Positions 1-11,154 of a DNA stretch of 28,039 bases are shown in pieces; the stretch's first letter is position 1, and the number at the start of each line of letters is the position of its first letter. Source of the stretch: Carex sylvatica (Eukaryota > Streptophyta > Magnoliopsida > Poales > Cyperaceae); NCBI GenBank assembly GCA_964058845.1, contig CAXKVR010000127.1, forward strand, positions 1-28,039, in the 5' to 3' direction. The notes under the pieces were generated by a model that was not told the DNA's origin, searched no databases, and worked only from the letters and a program-made list of their open reading frames with translations. The position numbers and the translations under genes are program-made.

Positions 1-1436
1 ACAAGTTCGGTCTTCTCCTTACCGCGCCAACTCGTTCGTGGGACCAACTCAGCCGAAGTGATGTTTAAACCGGGGCGGCATGCGGTCGAGTCGGCAATGA
101 GTTCATCATCAGATTCAGTGTCCTCCATGCCAGAGAACAAATCATTTACCTGTGCCGCACATAAGTTGGTTAATTATTAATTAAAAATGTAATTGTTGGT
201 GGGTTCTAGAAAAAATGTAACTATCTAATCTCATGTGCCAGAAATTCAGTTCAATAAAATATGCACCTAAACTTTTATGCTCAATTACCAAACTTTAGTT
301 TAATTTGATATCCGCTAATTTAATTTTGGATATATATAGACAAACAACTAAATATACAATTTGCAGTATGTTAGATTCATTGGTAAATTATTCCAAAAAT
401 GAAAAAATATAAAAATGTCCAATAGGTGGATTTTACTTGAAGGGGGTTCAGAAAACTGTAATTTTAGTTTGATTTTACAGCCATGATTGAATAATAAACC
501 TATCATATGCAATCCTCACTGCCCTCATTCCTAAAAGAGGGGAAAAAACAAAAAAAAAAAAAAAAAAAAAAAAGGTAAATTCGTTGGGCTAATTGAATAA
601 CCCAAATCTTTTGACTGCATTATGGGATTAGTTAGAAACCATTGTTGATTAAAAGAAAACAAAATTGATTAAAATACCTCACGGCGGCCATGGTGAAGTA
701 CCAGGAGTGATCCTATTGGGAGTTTGGGATCCTCAGGAGCCGCCAAAAAAACAAAGGACCGCTCGGCACGGCGCGACCTCAACCCGTCAAAACCCGCAAA
801 GGAAACATCTGCTCTGACATTTCCACCGCGCTTCCACACACGGCACGTGTCGGACGGCGCAGCCCTGGACAAGAAAGGCACGATTGGACTCTCCAGCCGA
901 AACGAAATCTCGAGGTATGAATCCTGCATTTGTTTAAGAGCTGGTAGTAACAGGTGGAGCCGGCGCCGCAGCTTGGCCCAGGCAATGAGGCGGTAGTGCT
1001 TGAGCATCAATTTGGCGAGGCGGTGGTGGTCAAGTGAGATAGCAAGGTGGAGCGGTGACCAGCCAGAGGCATTTTGGAGAGACGGATCAGCTCCGGCCCG
1101 GAGAAGAAGAGAGGCGAGGTGGGGTCGGTTGAGGCGGACAGCGAGGTGGAGAGGAGTATCGTTTCCCGGAACATCACGGCGGTCAATGATGGCTGACACG
1201 GTGGCTGCCAGGGAGCATTCACGAGAGGAGTCAGCGAGGGAGAGAATGGAGGAAGGGTGGGAGAGGGAAGGGAGAGAGGCGAGTAATGCTGACAAGCGGG
1301 CCCCATTGTTGAGTAAGACGAAGTGGTGCGCTGGGCTGTGTGAGTAGTCGGAGGGGTTAAGAGTTGGAGGGGCGGCGGCGGCGGCGGTGGTTGTTTTGTG
1401 GTGCTGCCCCTTTTGGGGTTTCACCTCCGTCGCCAT
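1..1436 (-). CDS. Ankyrin-repeat protein, ANKRD13/GPCR-chaperone family (5' part; join 1436..678, 149..1, partial)
   Basis: Exon 1 starts at the ATG at 1436 and encodes 253 residues. It ends at 678 in a good donor (GAG|GTATTT). Exon 2 starts at 149 after CACAG, in the same phase 0, and stays open for 49 codons to the window edge; the intron is 528 bp. Residues 28-38 carry the DYSHSPAH motif typical of plant members. Ankyrin repeats lie at about 92-121 (NDTPLHLAVRL, AGADPSLQNASGW) and 125-154. The GPCR-chaperone (ANKRD13) domain begins near 165, with EISFRLESPIVPF, APSDTCRVWKRGGNVRAD and AGFDGL. Exon 2 continues it with RPGLNITSAELVPRTSW. Animal ANKRD13 proteins bind ubiquitinated membrane cargo; the plant role is inferred at best. 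Exon 1 is GC-rich, and an N-terminal Ala run is encoded by a CGG/GCC triplet repeat. The C-terminal half lies outside the window. Family assignment is firm, function is not. Confidence 0.9.
543..573. repeat. Poly(A) tract inside intron 1 of the ankyrin gene
   Basis: A run of A interrupted by a single C (six A, one C, then about 24 A). On the transcribed strand it is a T tract within the intron, about 390 bp upstream of the exon 2 acceptor, so it is too far away to be the acceptor's own pyrimidine tract. Length here is likely to be polymorphic or assembly-sensitive. Confidence 0.85.
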
Positions 1437-2745
1437 TGCTCTCTTTCTCTGTATCGATGTTTCTCTCTAAAGGGGTTTTTGCTCTATCTCAGTCTCTATC
1501 TGATCTGAAGTGTGATAGTGACAGTAGTGTGTTATATGTCGGATTAATAAAAAGGATCGACGATGCGAGGCAGCCAGCCAGGTAAAGAGTGAAATATTAA
1601 TAATTTGAGACAGATGGGTCTAAGATAACAACTTTTGATGAGGTAAAGAGAATCAGAGAAAGAGAGGAGGTGGCGGCAATGCCGGGATGAGCGACAGGAG
1701 ATTTGGACTGGATCAAAAGCTACTGAGGCAAGCTAGCTTCTTTTTCTTTTGGTTTCTCTTTTCCTTTTCTTGGGCTCTGAAATTTTTTATTTATTTATTT
1801 TACTTGTTACTGCATCTTCGATCGCGTCGACTTTAATGCTTCGGTTTTTCTATAACATGTCATTTTCGTTGCTTCTCAAGCACTCATGCAATAGTTTACA
1901 AACAGTGGCTTTTATTGTAATTATTCGACTTGGCCGCATCCTAAGATGTAATTATGAACCATAATTAGTACATACTATTTTAATTTTTTCCTTCAGAAAA
2001 TAATCATATAAGAAACATATTTTCAATAGTTTTTTCAGTTGAGAGGCAATTACCTCCGGAGTCTGGACCACTTGCCTGGTTGCATTCTTCTCTTCATATT
2101 TATGTACATTAATTTGTTATAAGGTATAAATTCACCCGATCTATTAATATTGGTCCCATCTCCTCTTCAAATATCTCAAAAACAACTTACACGTAATTTC
2201 CAGATCTACAATTTCAACACACTGTAATTTTATAAAATAACTTATTATTTTAGTTGGTTTTGCAAATGGTGGGTTTGATATTTGCATGGTACTATATATG
2301 GAGGCATGGAGCACTTTTGAGCGCTTTTGATGGATACTTGCATGAAACAGCAATAGCATTGATTGAGATGGGTGATGACCTTCTGTCTCACCACTCACCA
2401 TTCATTCTTTCTCTTCTTTTCTTTCTATTTCACAATTTTGTTGGGTTGTTTCATCTCACCACTTCTGTCCCCTTAATTAGCTCTCGTTACTTATTTCTCC
2501 ATCAAAACTTTACAGTTGCTTATTTATCCTTAACTAAGGAAACTTCTATATTTCTCCTCTTCATCATTAATTAAAAAAATTAAATAGAATTCACTTACTT
2601 CACTCTATAATCTGTAAAAAAGAAAATTAAATTTGCAATACCTTTCCACTGATTAATTTTTTTTTCATATATGGTCAAATGAATATAATATAGAATGTAT
2701 GCTGAAAACGAAAAGAACACTAATTTATAAATGAGGATAAAACAT
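1437..2745. other. 5' leader and upstream region of the ankyrin gene; no other gene seen
   Basis: Directly upstream of the start codon the minus strand is rich in GA (CT on the plus strand, about 1437-1470 and 1655-1670), as plant 5' leaders often are. No clear TATA box could be fixed. Further right there is a plus-strand CT/T-rich stretch at 1740-1800 and then ordinary AT-rich sequence. Open frames such as one at 2254-2574 have no recognisable domain and biased low-complexity composition, so I treat them as chance. Confidence 0.45.
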
Positions 2746-3312
2746 GGTTCTAAATAGTGTGCTATAGCGCCGTTATAGTATTTCTGAACTATAAAATATA
2801 TGGCGCTATATGTAGAGTGGAAAAAATGGCATGGCGGAGCCGACTCCATCATGGAACGACACGGTTACGATACAAAATGGCATGGCACATGTGTCCGATA
2901 CGTGTTGTGACTCGCGTGTCTTGTGCCGTGACCATCCTTTGAAACTTTGGCACGACAAGTCATGTGAAAAATCTAGTCACGGCATGGCACGTAGTCACGC
3001 GAGTCACGTGTAATTAGGACCATTAGATATTGATAGATGGTGAATCTTGAATAAACTAACTTAAATTATAATTAAATGGTCACGCGAGTCACGCGATGCA
3101 CGTTTGGGCACAGTGTGACTCACGTGGGGTGAACATTCGCTTGTCGTGACCACCCCTTGATATTTTAATCACAGCACGGCATTGCACGTGAAAAATTAAC
3201 TTGGTCACAACACAGCACGACGCGGCATGTTTAATTTTGCACTCTAGCTATATGGACATAGCGTCATTTTTTTAGTCGTTTTGCTATGACGCAATAAACG
3301 CTATTTAACCTC
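2746..3312. mobile_element. Palindromic non-autonomous DNA element (MITE-like) with a CACG-rich core
   Basis: The left end (GGTTCTAAATAGTGTGCTAT) and the reverse complement of the right end (GAGGTTAAATAGCGTTTATT) match imperfectly. The similarity continues inward for about 80 bp on each side through a shared block (GCGCTAT...TAGAGTG on the left, GACGCTATGTCC...TAGAGTGC on the right). The core holds many copies of GTCACG/CACGTG-type words, including GTCACGCGAGTCACG near both 2993 and 3080 as a direct repeat. No coding frame is evident and I could not find a clean target-site duplication, so the superfamily is undecided. Confidence 0.6.
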
Positions 3313-3491
3313 TGGAATATAATAATAATTTGAATTTATAATGTTTAATGTTGTTCTAATTAAATGTATAAAAACGAACAATGTAAGATTTTTTAGTTTT
3401 TACATAGAAACTAATAATAAAATTAATTGTAAAATAAATAATTTCACTTTAGCAAAAAAAAAAATTCAGAAGAAATTAAACAGGCATATAG

Positions 3492-4462
3492 TTATATAAT
3501 GGGTAAATTTCATCATAGGTCACTAAATTTTGCTTTTTGTAACAAATTGATCACTCAAATTTAATTTGTATCTTGGTAGCCATTGAACTTTTAATTTGTA
3601 TCTTGGTAGCCACTGAACTTTTAATTTGTCTCCATCAAGTCACTCATAACTATTTTGGTATAAAATAATTATAGAAAATGACGTGGCAGCTTAATCATCA
3701 TATTTGATAAATTATGTAACTTATTTTAGAGACATGAAGTATTTTCACCCATTTTTTTTTGTTCTTCTTGCTCTCCTAGCACGTTTCGACTTTTGTCTTG
3801 TTTTTCAGCCATCTATTGTCTTTCTTCACTAAAGCAAGCTTTTCACCATGGAGGATCTGAGTTCCATCACTCTTCCCCAACAGCAACTCGAGCCATTATA
3901 TACCAATAGTAATAGAAGGGGAATGAAAAAACAAACAATTTGGGATATTTAACATTGTGAAAATACATTAGCAGGTAACTCGTGAAATGCATGAGGCTTT
4001 AATTTGAGAATATTGATATTAAGATAAGTGGTACCTTCAAAAAAGACAAAATCTAGACTACCGATATAAAACATCTAGCTACTAATAAAAAAATAGTGAA
4101 GAGAGACATTGTTAAGAAAGTATTTTAAAAGTTTGTTTTAGTGAAGAGAGACACCATTAATGCATAGCTGGAACAAAGAAAAAACAAATAGAGACATGCT
4201 AGGAGAAAGAAAGAAGAAAGAGAAAAAATTGATGAGAAATGTTTCACATTTCAAAATAAGTTACATAATTTATTAAATATAATAAATAAGTTGTCACTTC
4301 ATATTTTAATATTATTTTATATTCAAATAGTCATGGAGTGACTTAATGAAAACAAATTAAAAGTTCAATTGATATTAAGATACAAATTAAATTTAAATGA
4401 TCAATTTGTTACACTGCGCAGCAAAGTTGAGTGATCTACGACAAAATTTACCCTTATATAAT
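3492..4462. mobile_element. Mutator-type MITE/MULE with long TIRs and a perfect 9-bp target duplication
   Basis: The element proper is 3501-4453 (953 bp). It starts GGGTAAATTT and ends AAATTTACCC. The left arm (3501 to about 3739) and right arm (about 4242-4453) are inverted repeats of more than 200 bp, including GTAACAAATTGATCA and AAATTATGTAACTTATTTT in both arms. The flanks carry the same nine bases, TTATATAAT, at 3492-3500 and 4454-4462. Long TIRs plus a 9-bp duplication are the hallmark of Mutator-like elements. No transposase is present. The non-repeat core (about 3740-4240) has a 34-codon frame beginning at 3848 in a good translation context (ACCATGG), whose product I do not recognise. 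Confidence 0.9.
3561..3620. repeat. 30-bp tandem duplication in the left arm of the MULE
   Basis: Two adjacent 30-bp copies differ at one base (TAGCCATTG versus TAGCCACTG). The right arm has only one corresponding unit, so the duplication arose in the left arm and makes the two arms unequal in length. Confidence 0.85.
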
Positions 4463-5107
4463 CCTCAAAAGGAGCTCCGAAGCATTTCCTTCTTTGGCTG
4501 AAAATTACAGTCGGTTAAAACCGTTCGATCTTCTTTTGATGTGATTTAACACGCAGATGTGCATCTCAGCAACTAACCATCCCAACAAAAAAAAAATCTT
4601 TGCATTGTGGCGGATCTCACCCATCTATAGTGACCTCGGGTTCTTAAAAGAAGCAACGGTAATTGACTAAGGTTAGTTTCAGATCTTCTGTGTCAATTAT
4701 TCTATGATCTTACATGAAGAGTATTGCACTTAAAAAACGATCACAAAGAACAATGACAAGATTTGCACTCACAAAATTAAAATTATAGTATTATTCTAAT
4801 AACAGGGAAAGAGTTAAATTTTAATTTTAATTATCCTTAATTTTTAAAATTATATAACTACTATATTGTAGAATAATTTTATAGACGTACCTTCACTGGA
4901 AATATGTTCCTGCCTGACTGCTAACTGTAACTGGTCTAGTACTGTTGCTTAACACCACATGAAATTGTGTACAGAAAAAGAAATAATTGATCTACTATGA
5001 CAGATTTAGTACGTACAATGTCTGAATCTTATCAACATGTTAATCGGATCACGTGAGAGATAAAGCTTATTTCATCTCCATTTCAACAAACGGATAAGAT
5101 GGCATAA
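4463..5107. other. AT-rich spacer, nothing recognised
   Basis: No open frame with a recognisable product, no inverted repeat and no RNA-like structure found by eye. A slightly GC-richer patch at about 4600-4680 has no coding signal. Confidence 0.4.
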
Positions 5108-5816
5108 GAGCCTGTTCGGCAAGCAACCCCATTTCTCAAGGGTTTTTCTAGGTAAAAAGGTTTTGTAGGTATTTTTTCTTTGTAAGTGTTAGATGGTCTG
5201 ATTTTTTTCTCACTTCAAATTTTCAAATGATTTTATTACATTGCCTAATTTCAATTCTCAGTAGTTTAGAGCTTCGTTTTTATTCCCAAACGGCTGAACT
5301 CTCTTTGAAAACCAAAAATATTCTACCATGAAATAATTTTCTTCTTTTTTGAATTTGACAAACAGTGAATTTTTTTTTTTTTATCATTTTGTAATTCTTT
5401 TTTCTTTGAAAACCTCCTTGTTACACTTGAGCGGATTGTACATATTGTAAATTAACTGTATTGAACTATTTGAAGTGGAGCCGCCTCGTAATATTTTTCA
5501 AAAACTGATACTTGAACAGACAGTGAGTTTAATTTTACTATTTAATGAGCCTAAAATTAATTAAATAAAATATAATTAGCTTGCAATTCATGTATTTATA
5601 TTTCTTTGAGAATCCGATACAAGCAAGGTTTGTTGTTAGCACAACATATTATATAAAAAAAAGTTAATTGTAAAGAGCAGAAAATATAACTTTCCAAAAA
5701 AAATCCCTTATACTTGATGAACAGTTCTAAATTTTTTCACGGATTTTTTTTCATTGGGAATTAGCTAATTGATTTCCCATTTCCATATTGAAAATTTTTC
5801 ATTGCCGAACAGAGCC
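5108..5816. mobile_element. Probable hAT-type non-autonomous element
   Basis: The left end reads GAGCCTGTTCGGCAAGCAA and the reverse complement of the right end reads GGCTCTGTTCGGCAATGAA, an imperfect terminal inverted repeat of about 20 bp. The CTGTTCGGCA core resembles the ends of many plant hAT-type MITEs. The interior (about 670 bp) is T-rich on the plus strand with no coding frame. The flanking 8-bp duplication expected for hAT was not found, so the exact ends are approximate. Confidence 0.55.
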
Positions 5817-6746
5817 TAACCTTATGCATTATTATTAAGTTCTCAAAGTGGATGGATATTATATAACTCAAGCTTCAAAATAAAATTATAATTTTTATAA
5901 AACAGTAAATATTTTTTTTATTAGCTGCAATATAGAGCTTGTTCTTATTTTGAAGAAAGGAAGACAACAGAGATATCACAATGTAACAAAAATATCAAAT
6001 TTTAAGAAAGTTATAATATTTTATTATTAATCGAACTAATAATAAATTTGACAGGCTTCATAAGTCACAACTAAACATTTACTTTTCACCCATTTTAAAT
6101 TGCACACTTGTCTATTTTATTGATAATAATACCTGTCAAATATCAAATAACTGTCTTGATCTTCCATACTCATTTATTAACTTCTCAAAATATATATTTG
6201 ACTATTGGTCAATACACATATAATATAAGTATTATATCAATACAAACAAAAATATTGTGTAAAATCATACCTGTTTATTTTATTTTTAAAATGATAAAAA
6301 TAATAACCAAGTATTGTATAATAAATGAAATATTGAACACATAATATCTCTAAAGTTAGGTAGGTGGTTAATTTTCATATAATTGAAAGTTTAAAATTAT
6401 GTCGATTGAAATTAAAATTAATAACACAATCTACATCAAAGTTGATACTTCTTGCAATTTGTAAAAAAAAAACTTGAAAACAAGGGTAACAAGACCTTAC
6501 TAACAAGCAATTATTTTTATCAATACCTTACTAACATTCAGTCAAACAAATTACAAAGTTATAATCTGTGTATAGAAGCTAATATCGAAATGGTTGATAA
6601 CACAAAATTAAATTTTGAACAAAATCAAATTCACAATTCAACAGGTAAGAATAACCCAATAACATAAATTGATGTCTTATAAAACCTAATTCTAAAGTTG
6701 CACAAAAATTGTGCATCATTTAATATAAATATAAATCAGTATTAAA
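5817..6746. other. Very AT-rich spacer, nothing recognised
   Basis: Short open frames at 6108-6344 and 6452-6667 are dominated by Ile, Asn, Lys and Tyr, as expected of random translation of AT-rich DNA, and have no domain. No structured repeat was seen. Confidence 0.45.
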
Positions 6747-6877
6747 AATGATCCTCCAACATCTCATATTTAGTCTATCTCAATGATCCTCCAACATCTC
6801 ATATTTAGTCTATCTCAATGATCCTCCAACATCTCATATTTAGTCTATTTCAATGATCCTCCAACATCTCATATTTA
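6747..6877. repeat. 35-bp minisatellite, about 3.7 copies
   Basis: The word AATGATCCTCCAACATCTCA starts at 6747, 6782, 6817 and 6852, an exact 35-bp period. The copies are almost identical (one CTATCT to CTATTT change in the third), and the last copy breaks off after ATATTTA. Head-to-tail units with no unique spacers make this a tandem repeat and not a CRISPR. Near-identity suggests recent expansion. Confidence 0.95.
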
Positions 6878-8425
6878 ACTAATATTTTGAAATTTCTATG
6901 TATAAATGCTTTTTCTGGATAAATATTTTTCATGTAGGTTTTCAGAGCTTAATAATAACTAACTTTCACTCCCATCCACGGGATTGACATGTTATTTGCA
7001 TGAATATCTCATGTGTATTTCATTGAACTGCTACATGCGCTAGTTATGAAGCATTGCTTTTACTAAAAATAATTAAAAGAGTTAACTTTTCCGATCTTCT
7101 TAATTAGACATGTAGTCTATGCCGCTTAAAGCATTAAAAAGATAAAACTCATAATATCGAAATCATCATATTATTTATCAAAATGTAATACAGACATTGT
7201 AAACTATGGCGTCTAGCTCCTAATCGGTTTCAAATTAAAGCCGTGAATTTAATCTTTTATTTAATATATTGACGTTAATTTAACATTCTCGGAAGATTTT
7301 TCGAGCAAAGTAGGGCAGGTCATTTTATAAACTGCAACACAATTTATGAATAGAAAATGAAACACATAATCTTACGCTTGAAAGTGGCAAATTCTATGAC
7401 CCGATTTTTTTTAAATACCCTAAAAAAATAACAAAAATACTTTCGATTTTCAAATTTTTTGAAAATTTTCTGAATGCCTCACTATGAGGTGGTCCACTTC
7501 CATACCTGACTGTCCCATGGTGAAGCGGTTTGCTATGAATTTTTTCTTCTTCTTTTTTAGAATAGTCACTTGCTTCATTAAGTGTATATAGAATGAATGT
7601 TTTACATATAGACACTAACAGTAAATTTGTCTCGCTGCTTTTATGATTTTTTTTCTTCTCTTTTTTGGATACTCATATTGCATGATATGTGCGCTTGAAT
7701 GATATGTGTATTTATATAATGCATCTCTATCTATTTTTTAAAGTCATTTCTCTAATTTTTAAAATACATGTAGATTATACATGTATTTATTTAAGATACC
7801 TCTCGTAAACATGCGAGGTTAGAACAAAATCAAAGAAAATAAGAGTATATTTTCTGCAATATACAACTCTATTATCTGTAATATACAACTCATCATTGAA
7901 AATTTGTGTGCACCGAAAAATATAAAGACTCTTTAATTTAAAACTTATACATGATTCATTATTTCCGGTGCATTAAATATTTGTATATGGTTGAGCAACA
8001 TTATTATTCTGTGCAGCAACGCTCGATATTCAAAAGCAAGCTGGATATTTTTAATACTGAAGTTTAGACGAGCATTAGACGATGATTGATTGTTAATTAA
8101 TGCTCAATTTATTTTTTCTGGAACCATATGTATTGCTTGAAATCGTTTTATTTTTTTGGAAAATCTTGGCAGAGTATTGCTTGAAATCGTTACTGCACAC
8201 AATTTGGTGAAGAAGTTGCTGCTGGGGATCGATGCAATTATGACGCAGCAATTTTTTTTTTTTTTTGGGAATAAGTTGAATTGTATACAATTACATCATG
8301 GTTACTTCAAAATAGTCATTACAATCACTAGAATTATCTGCGCAGAGAGGATTTTTATTTCCTGCTTTTAGTTAAAAGATATATTGTTTTTAATAAAACA
8401 AATTTTGATATAAGATACTAGCCAA
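6878..8425. other. AT-rich spacer, nothing firm
   Basis: No gene, no long inverted repeat and no tandem array found. A minus-strand open frame at 7394-7615 and a plus-strand one at 8156-8371 are short, without domains and rich in AT-driven residues. A near-direct repeat of TATTGCTTGAAATCGTT occurs at about 8132 and 8174. Confidence 0.4.
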
Positions 8426-9161
8426 TGTTTATTACCGAAATTTTTATATATACCCAAAAAAAATATAAAATTACGGAATCTACCCACTGTTTGAATGAAA
8501 TTCGAAAAATGCCCAATCCGGTTATCCAATAACCGGATTTGAGATAAATGTCCGGTAAACGGTGCACCGGACTTTTTTTTTTTTTTTTTTTTTGGAAAAA
8601 AAATTATATTTCCGGTTAACGGTGCACCGGACTTTTTTTTTTTTTTTTTTTTTTTTACAGAAATTTTTTTTTAAACAGAATTTTTTTTTTTATTAAAATA
8701 TTAGAAATGTTGAATATATTTCTTTGAAAATAAATGGAATACAATATAATTTGATTTATTAGAAAGACTACAATAAATAACCCGGATCAATATTTTTCAA
8801 CCCGAATTTTTCGCGGCCGTAAGAAAAATTAATATATTTTTAATGGTTGTTATTCAAAAAGAATTCTCAAAATAGATACAACTTTTAATAAATTAAATGT
8901 ACTAGAAAGATCACAATATTTTCTGAATTATCTAGAAGTGACTTTTTAATCGGAATCAATAACTCAGAATCTAAGCATTTTTATTTTTTCCCAATAACAC
9001 ATAAAAAATATATTAATTTTTCTTACGGCCGCGAAAAATTCGGCATGAAAAATATTGATCCGGGTTATTTGTTGCTCTAATAAATCAAATTATATTGTAT
9101 TCCATCTATTTTCAAAGAAATATATTCAACATTTCTAATATTTTAATAAAATAAAAATTTC

Positions 9162-9199
<38 letters not shown>

Positions 9200-9406
9200 G
9201 GTGCACCGTTAACCGGAAATGTAATTTTTTTTCAAAAAAAAAAAAAAAAAAAAAAAAAAATCCGGTGAACGGTTAACCAGAAATTTGTCTCAAATCCGGT
9301 TATTGGATAACCGGATTGGGCATTTTTCGAATTCCATTCAAACAGTGGGTAGATTCCGTAATTTTATATTTTTTTTGGGTATTTATAAAAATTTCGGTGT
9401 TTATTA
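8426..9406. mobile_element. Hairpin Mutator-type MITE with about 390-bp TIRs and a perfect 9-bp target duplication
   Basis: The element proper is 8435-9397 (963 bp). It starts CCGAAATTTTTATA and ends TAAAAATTTCGG. The flanks are both TGTTTATTA (8426-8434 and 9398-9406). Left and right arms, each about 390 bp, are close inverted repeats separated by a loop of about 190 bp. Each arm holds a sub-hairpin built from AATCCGGTTAT and its complement, two copies of a CGGTGCACCG-type palindrome, and two long T (left) or A (right) tracts of over 20 bases. No transposase is encoded. The 9-bp duplication and long TIRs place it in the Mutator superfamily; it would fold into a very long hairpin. Confidence 0.93.
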
Positions 9407-10064
9407 CATTGGAGAAAAATATGTACACTTAATGGGAATACTGATTTCTCACACCAGCTCTTTCTTACTCAATTTGAAGAGATGGCTGGAGTTTGAAATT
9501 ATTATAGATATAATTTCAGTTCACACTTCACAACTAAGCTCAGTTGCATTTTAGTTGAAATGTTGATATTTAAGGTATTGTTGAATATAACTATGTAATC
9601 GTGTGTAATATTGTAACATATTAGTTGGTTATGATTGAATGTCATTTTATTTTATTTTTTGTGTTGTGAACTTGTGATTAGCCTTTTGTGCTCCGCCCCC
9701 TTTATCCTGGTTCCATTCCATTTTAAATTATAGGTTAGAAGATTTTTTATATATGATCCAAATGTTGTGTTAGAGAACTTTCTCATTAGTAAAATTATCT
9801 ATTTTTATTTGAAAAATCCTTATTATTGAAAAATAGAACTTGTTCGAATTTTAGTTCGTATATTAAAAAAAAATCGTGCTATCTCAATAATTAATGGCTC
9901 TAAAAAATATGAAAAGGACCCCTCATAATGTATTTAGTTTTTCTCATCGAACTATTTACATTAATAATTCAAAATTATTTCAACACATTCATTCCTCTCT
10001 TATATAAAGATACAATGAAATAGAGCAGAACTAGGGTGTTTCTAAGTTCATTACGTCTCTTTGT
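9407..10064. other. AT-rich spacer, nothing recognised
   Basis: No coding frame with a recognisable product and no repeat structure found. The open frame overlapping 9285-9554 starts inside the neighbouring MULE and is not conserved-looking. Confidence 0.4.
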
Positions 10065-10345
10065 GAACTCAACTCTAAAATATATTGAATTAACTTCAAA
10101 TGATGAATTCGAACCGTTAAAATCTGTCTAACTTATGATTTATATGTGAAAATTTTAAAATTAATTTTGTATAGAATTAAGTGGTCAAAATACGTTAAAA
10201 AATAAATGCATTAAAATTAATTTATAAACTTTTTAATTTTAATTCTTGATTTTATACAAAATTTATTCAAAATTTTAAAAAATTTATATGTAGAAAATGA
10301 TGTAGAATGATTTTAACGTTCAAATTTATTATTTGAGTTGAGCTT
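10065..10345. mobile_element. MITE-like inverted-repeat element (family also seen, reversed, near 17090-17275)
   Basis: The left end GAACTCAACTC and the reverse complement of the right end AAGCTCAACTC match. Inward similarity continues with AACCGTTAAAATC on the left against AACGTTAAAATC on the right, then TTTATATGTGAAAATTTT against TACATATAAATTTTTT. The arms are diverged and AT-rich. No coding capacity. A related sequence lies in reverse orientation at about 17090-17275 (shared words include AAGTGGTCAAA and AAACCGTT near an ACTTCAAA word). Confidence 0.55.
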
Positions 10346-10815
10346 TTAAAAAAAATATATATATTAATAAAAATTTCGGTACAACTGGAGACGTACGGAA
10401 AAACAGAGTTACAGGGCCCACACCGTATCGGCGGAGTATGATAATCTCACACCCTGTTGATTACAACTGTACTCACTTCTCGAACACTGTGCTACGGAGA
10501 GTGTGGGCACACTGTTTGTTGAAACAACGTGTCTTGTCTCTTGTCGTTATTAATTCGTTCTATCCTAATCCGAATCCGATCCGTTATTAATTCCTTTGAT
10601 CTCCTGTGGCCCAAGTGGTGTAGTGTTCCCTGAAATCATGGTTGTCAATTTAACAGGCCACAAGCCAACAAGTATGGATCCGTTGATTCACAAATTCTTG
10701 AAGACTTCCTGAAATGTTCTGTACACAATTTTTTTTAATTAAATACAACTTACCCACTAGTTTATTATATGCAGTAGATTAATTTTTTATATATATATAA
10801 TAATATGAATAACAG
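10346..10815. other. Spacer with a GC-richer patch, no gene recognised
   Basis: From about 10388 to 10630 base composition is closer to balanced than in the surrounding spacer (for example GGGCCCACACCGTATCGGCG), but both strands carry stops in every frame and no domain or RNA signature is visible. The word GTTATTAATTC occurs twice (about 10545 and 10582). It could be a regulatory or gene-relic island; nothing firm can be said. Confidence 0.35.
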
Positions 10816-10912
10816 TGCTAATGTAACTAAATTATGTGTTATAGACAAGTCGCCTTTCTTAGGAATAAAGGCGTATTTGACCACTGCTAATGTAACTAAA
10901 TTATGTGTTATA
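10816..10912. repeat. Two copies of a 28-bp direct repeat; the second copy was split by the copia insertion
   Basis: Identical 28-bp copies occupy 10816-10843 and 10885-10912, 69 bp apart. In the first copy the repeat ends ...TGTTATA and continues GACAA. In the second copy ...TGTTATA is followed by the retrotransposon, and GACAA resumes at 16435 after the right-hand TTATA. Between the copies is a small perfect stem (CGCCTTT / AAAGGCG, 10851-10872). Confidence 0.88.
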
Positions 10913-11145
10913 TATTATAAAACAAAACAAAATAAAACTGGGGAGAGGCTAAATTTTATTTCTATATTATATCTCCATATCAGTGTATCGTATTATCTCA
11001 ATCACTTACAAAACTTATATTTATAGGCTAGAAAAAGCAAATAAAAAGCTATACAATTAACAGGAGAGTTAATATAGAAATTAAATCTAATAGATAGTGG
11101 TTGAGGTGGAGAAAGTGAAATGTCTACTGTTATTATTCCATAACA
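10913..11145 (-). repeat. 3' LTR of the copia element (233 bp)
   Basis: Aligns along its whole length with 16202-16429. Shared landmarks are AAAACTGGGGAGAG, TCTCCATATCAGTG, TATATTTATAGGCTAG and AATCTAATAGATAGTGG. It ends (plus strand) in CATAACA. It is five bases longer than the other LTR through a small indel near that end. Confidence 0.95.
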
Positions 11146-11154
11146 CTCTCCCTT
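11146..11154 (-). other. Polypurine tract of the copia element
   Basis: On the minus strand AAGGGAGAG lies immediately before the 3' LTR start TGTTATG, where the plus-strand primer of an LTR retrotransposon is expected. Confidence 0.85.

Noticed and set aside
724..1347. Plus-strand open frames opposite the ankyrin exon
   Set aside because: They are the antisense of a GC-rich coding exon whose minus-strand frame has clear ankyrin and GPCR-chaperone motifs.
2254..2574. Plus-strand 106-codon frame rich in hydrophobic residues
   Set aside because: No signal peptide or family motif; Leu/Phe richness follows from T-rich DNA and no splice context supports it.
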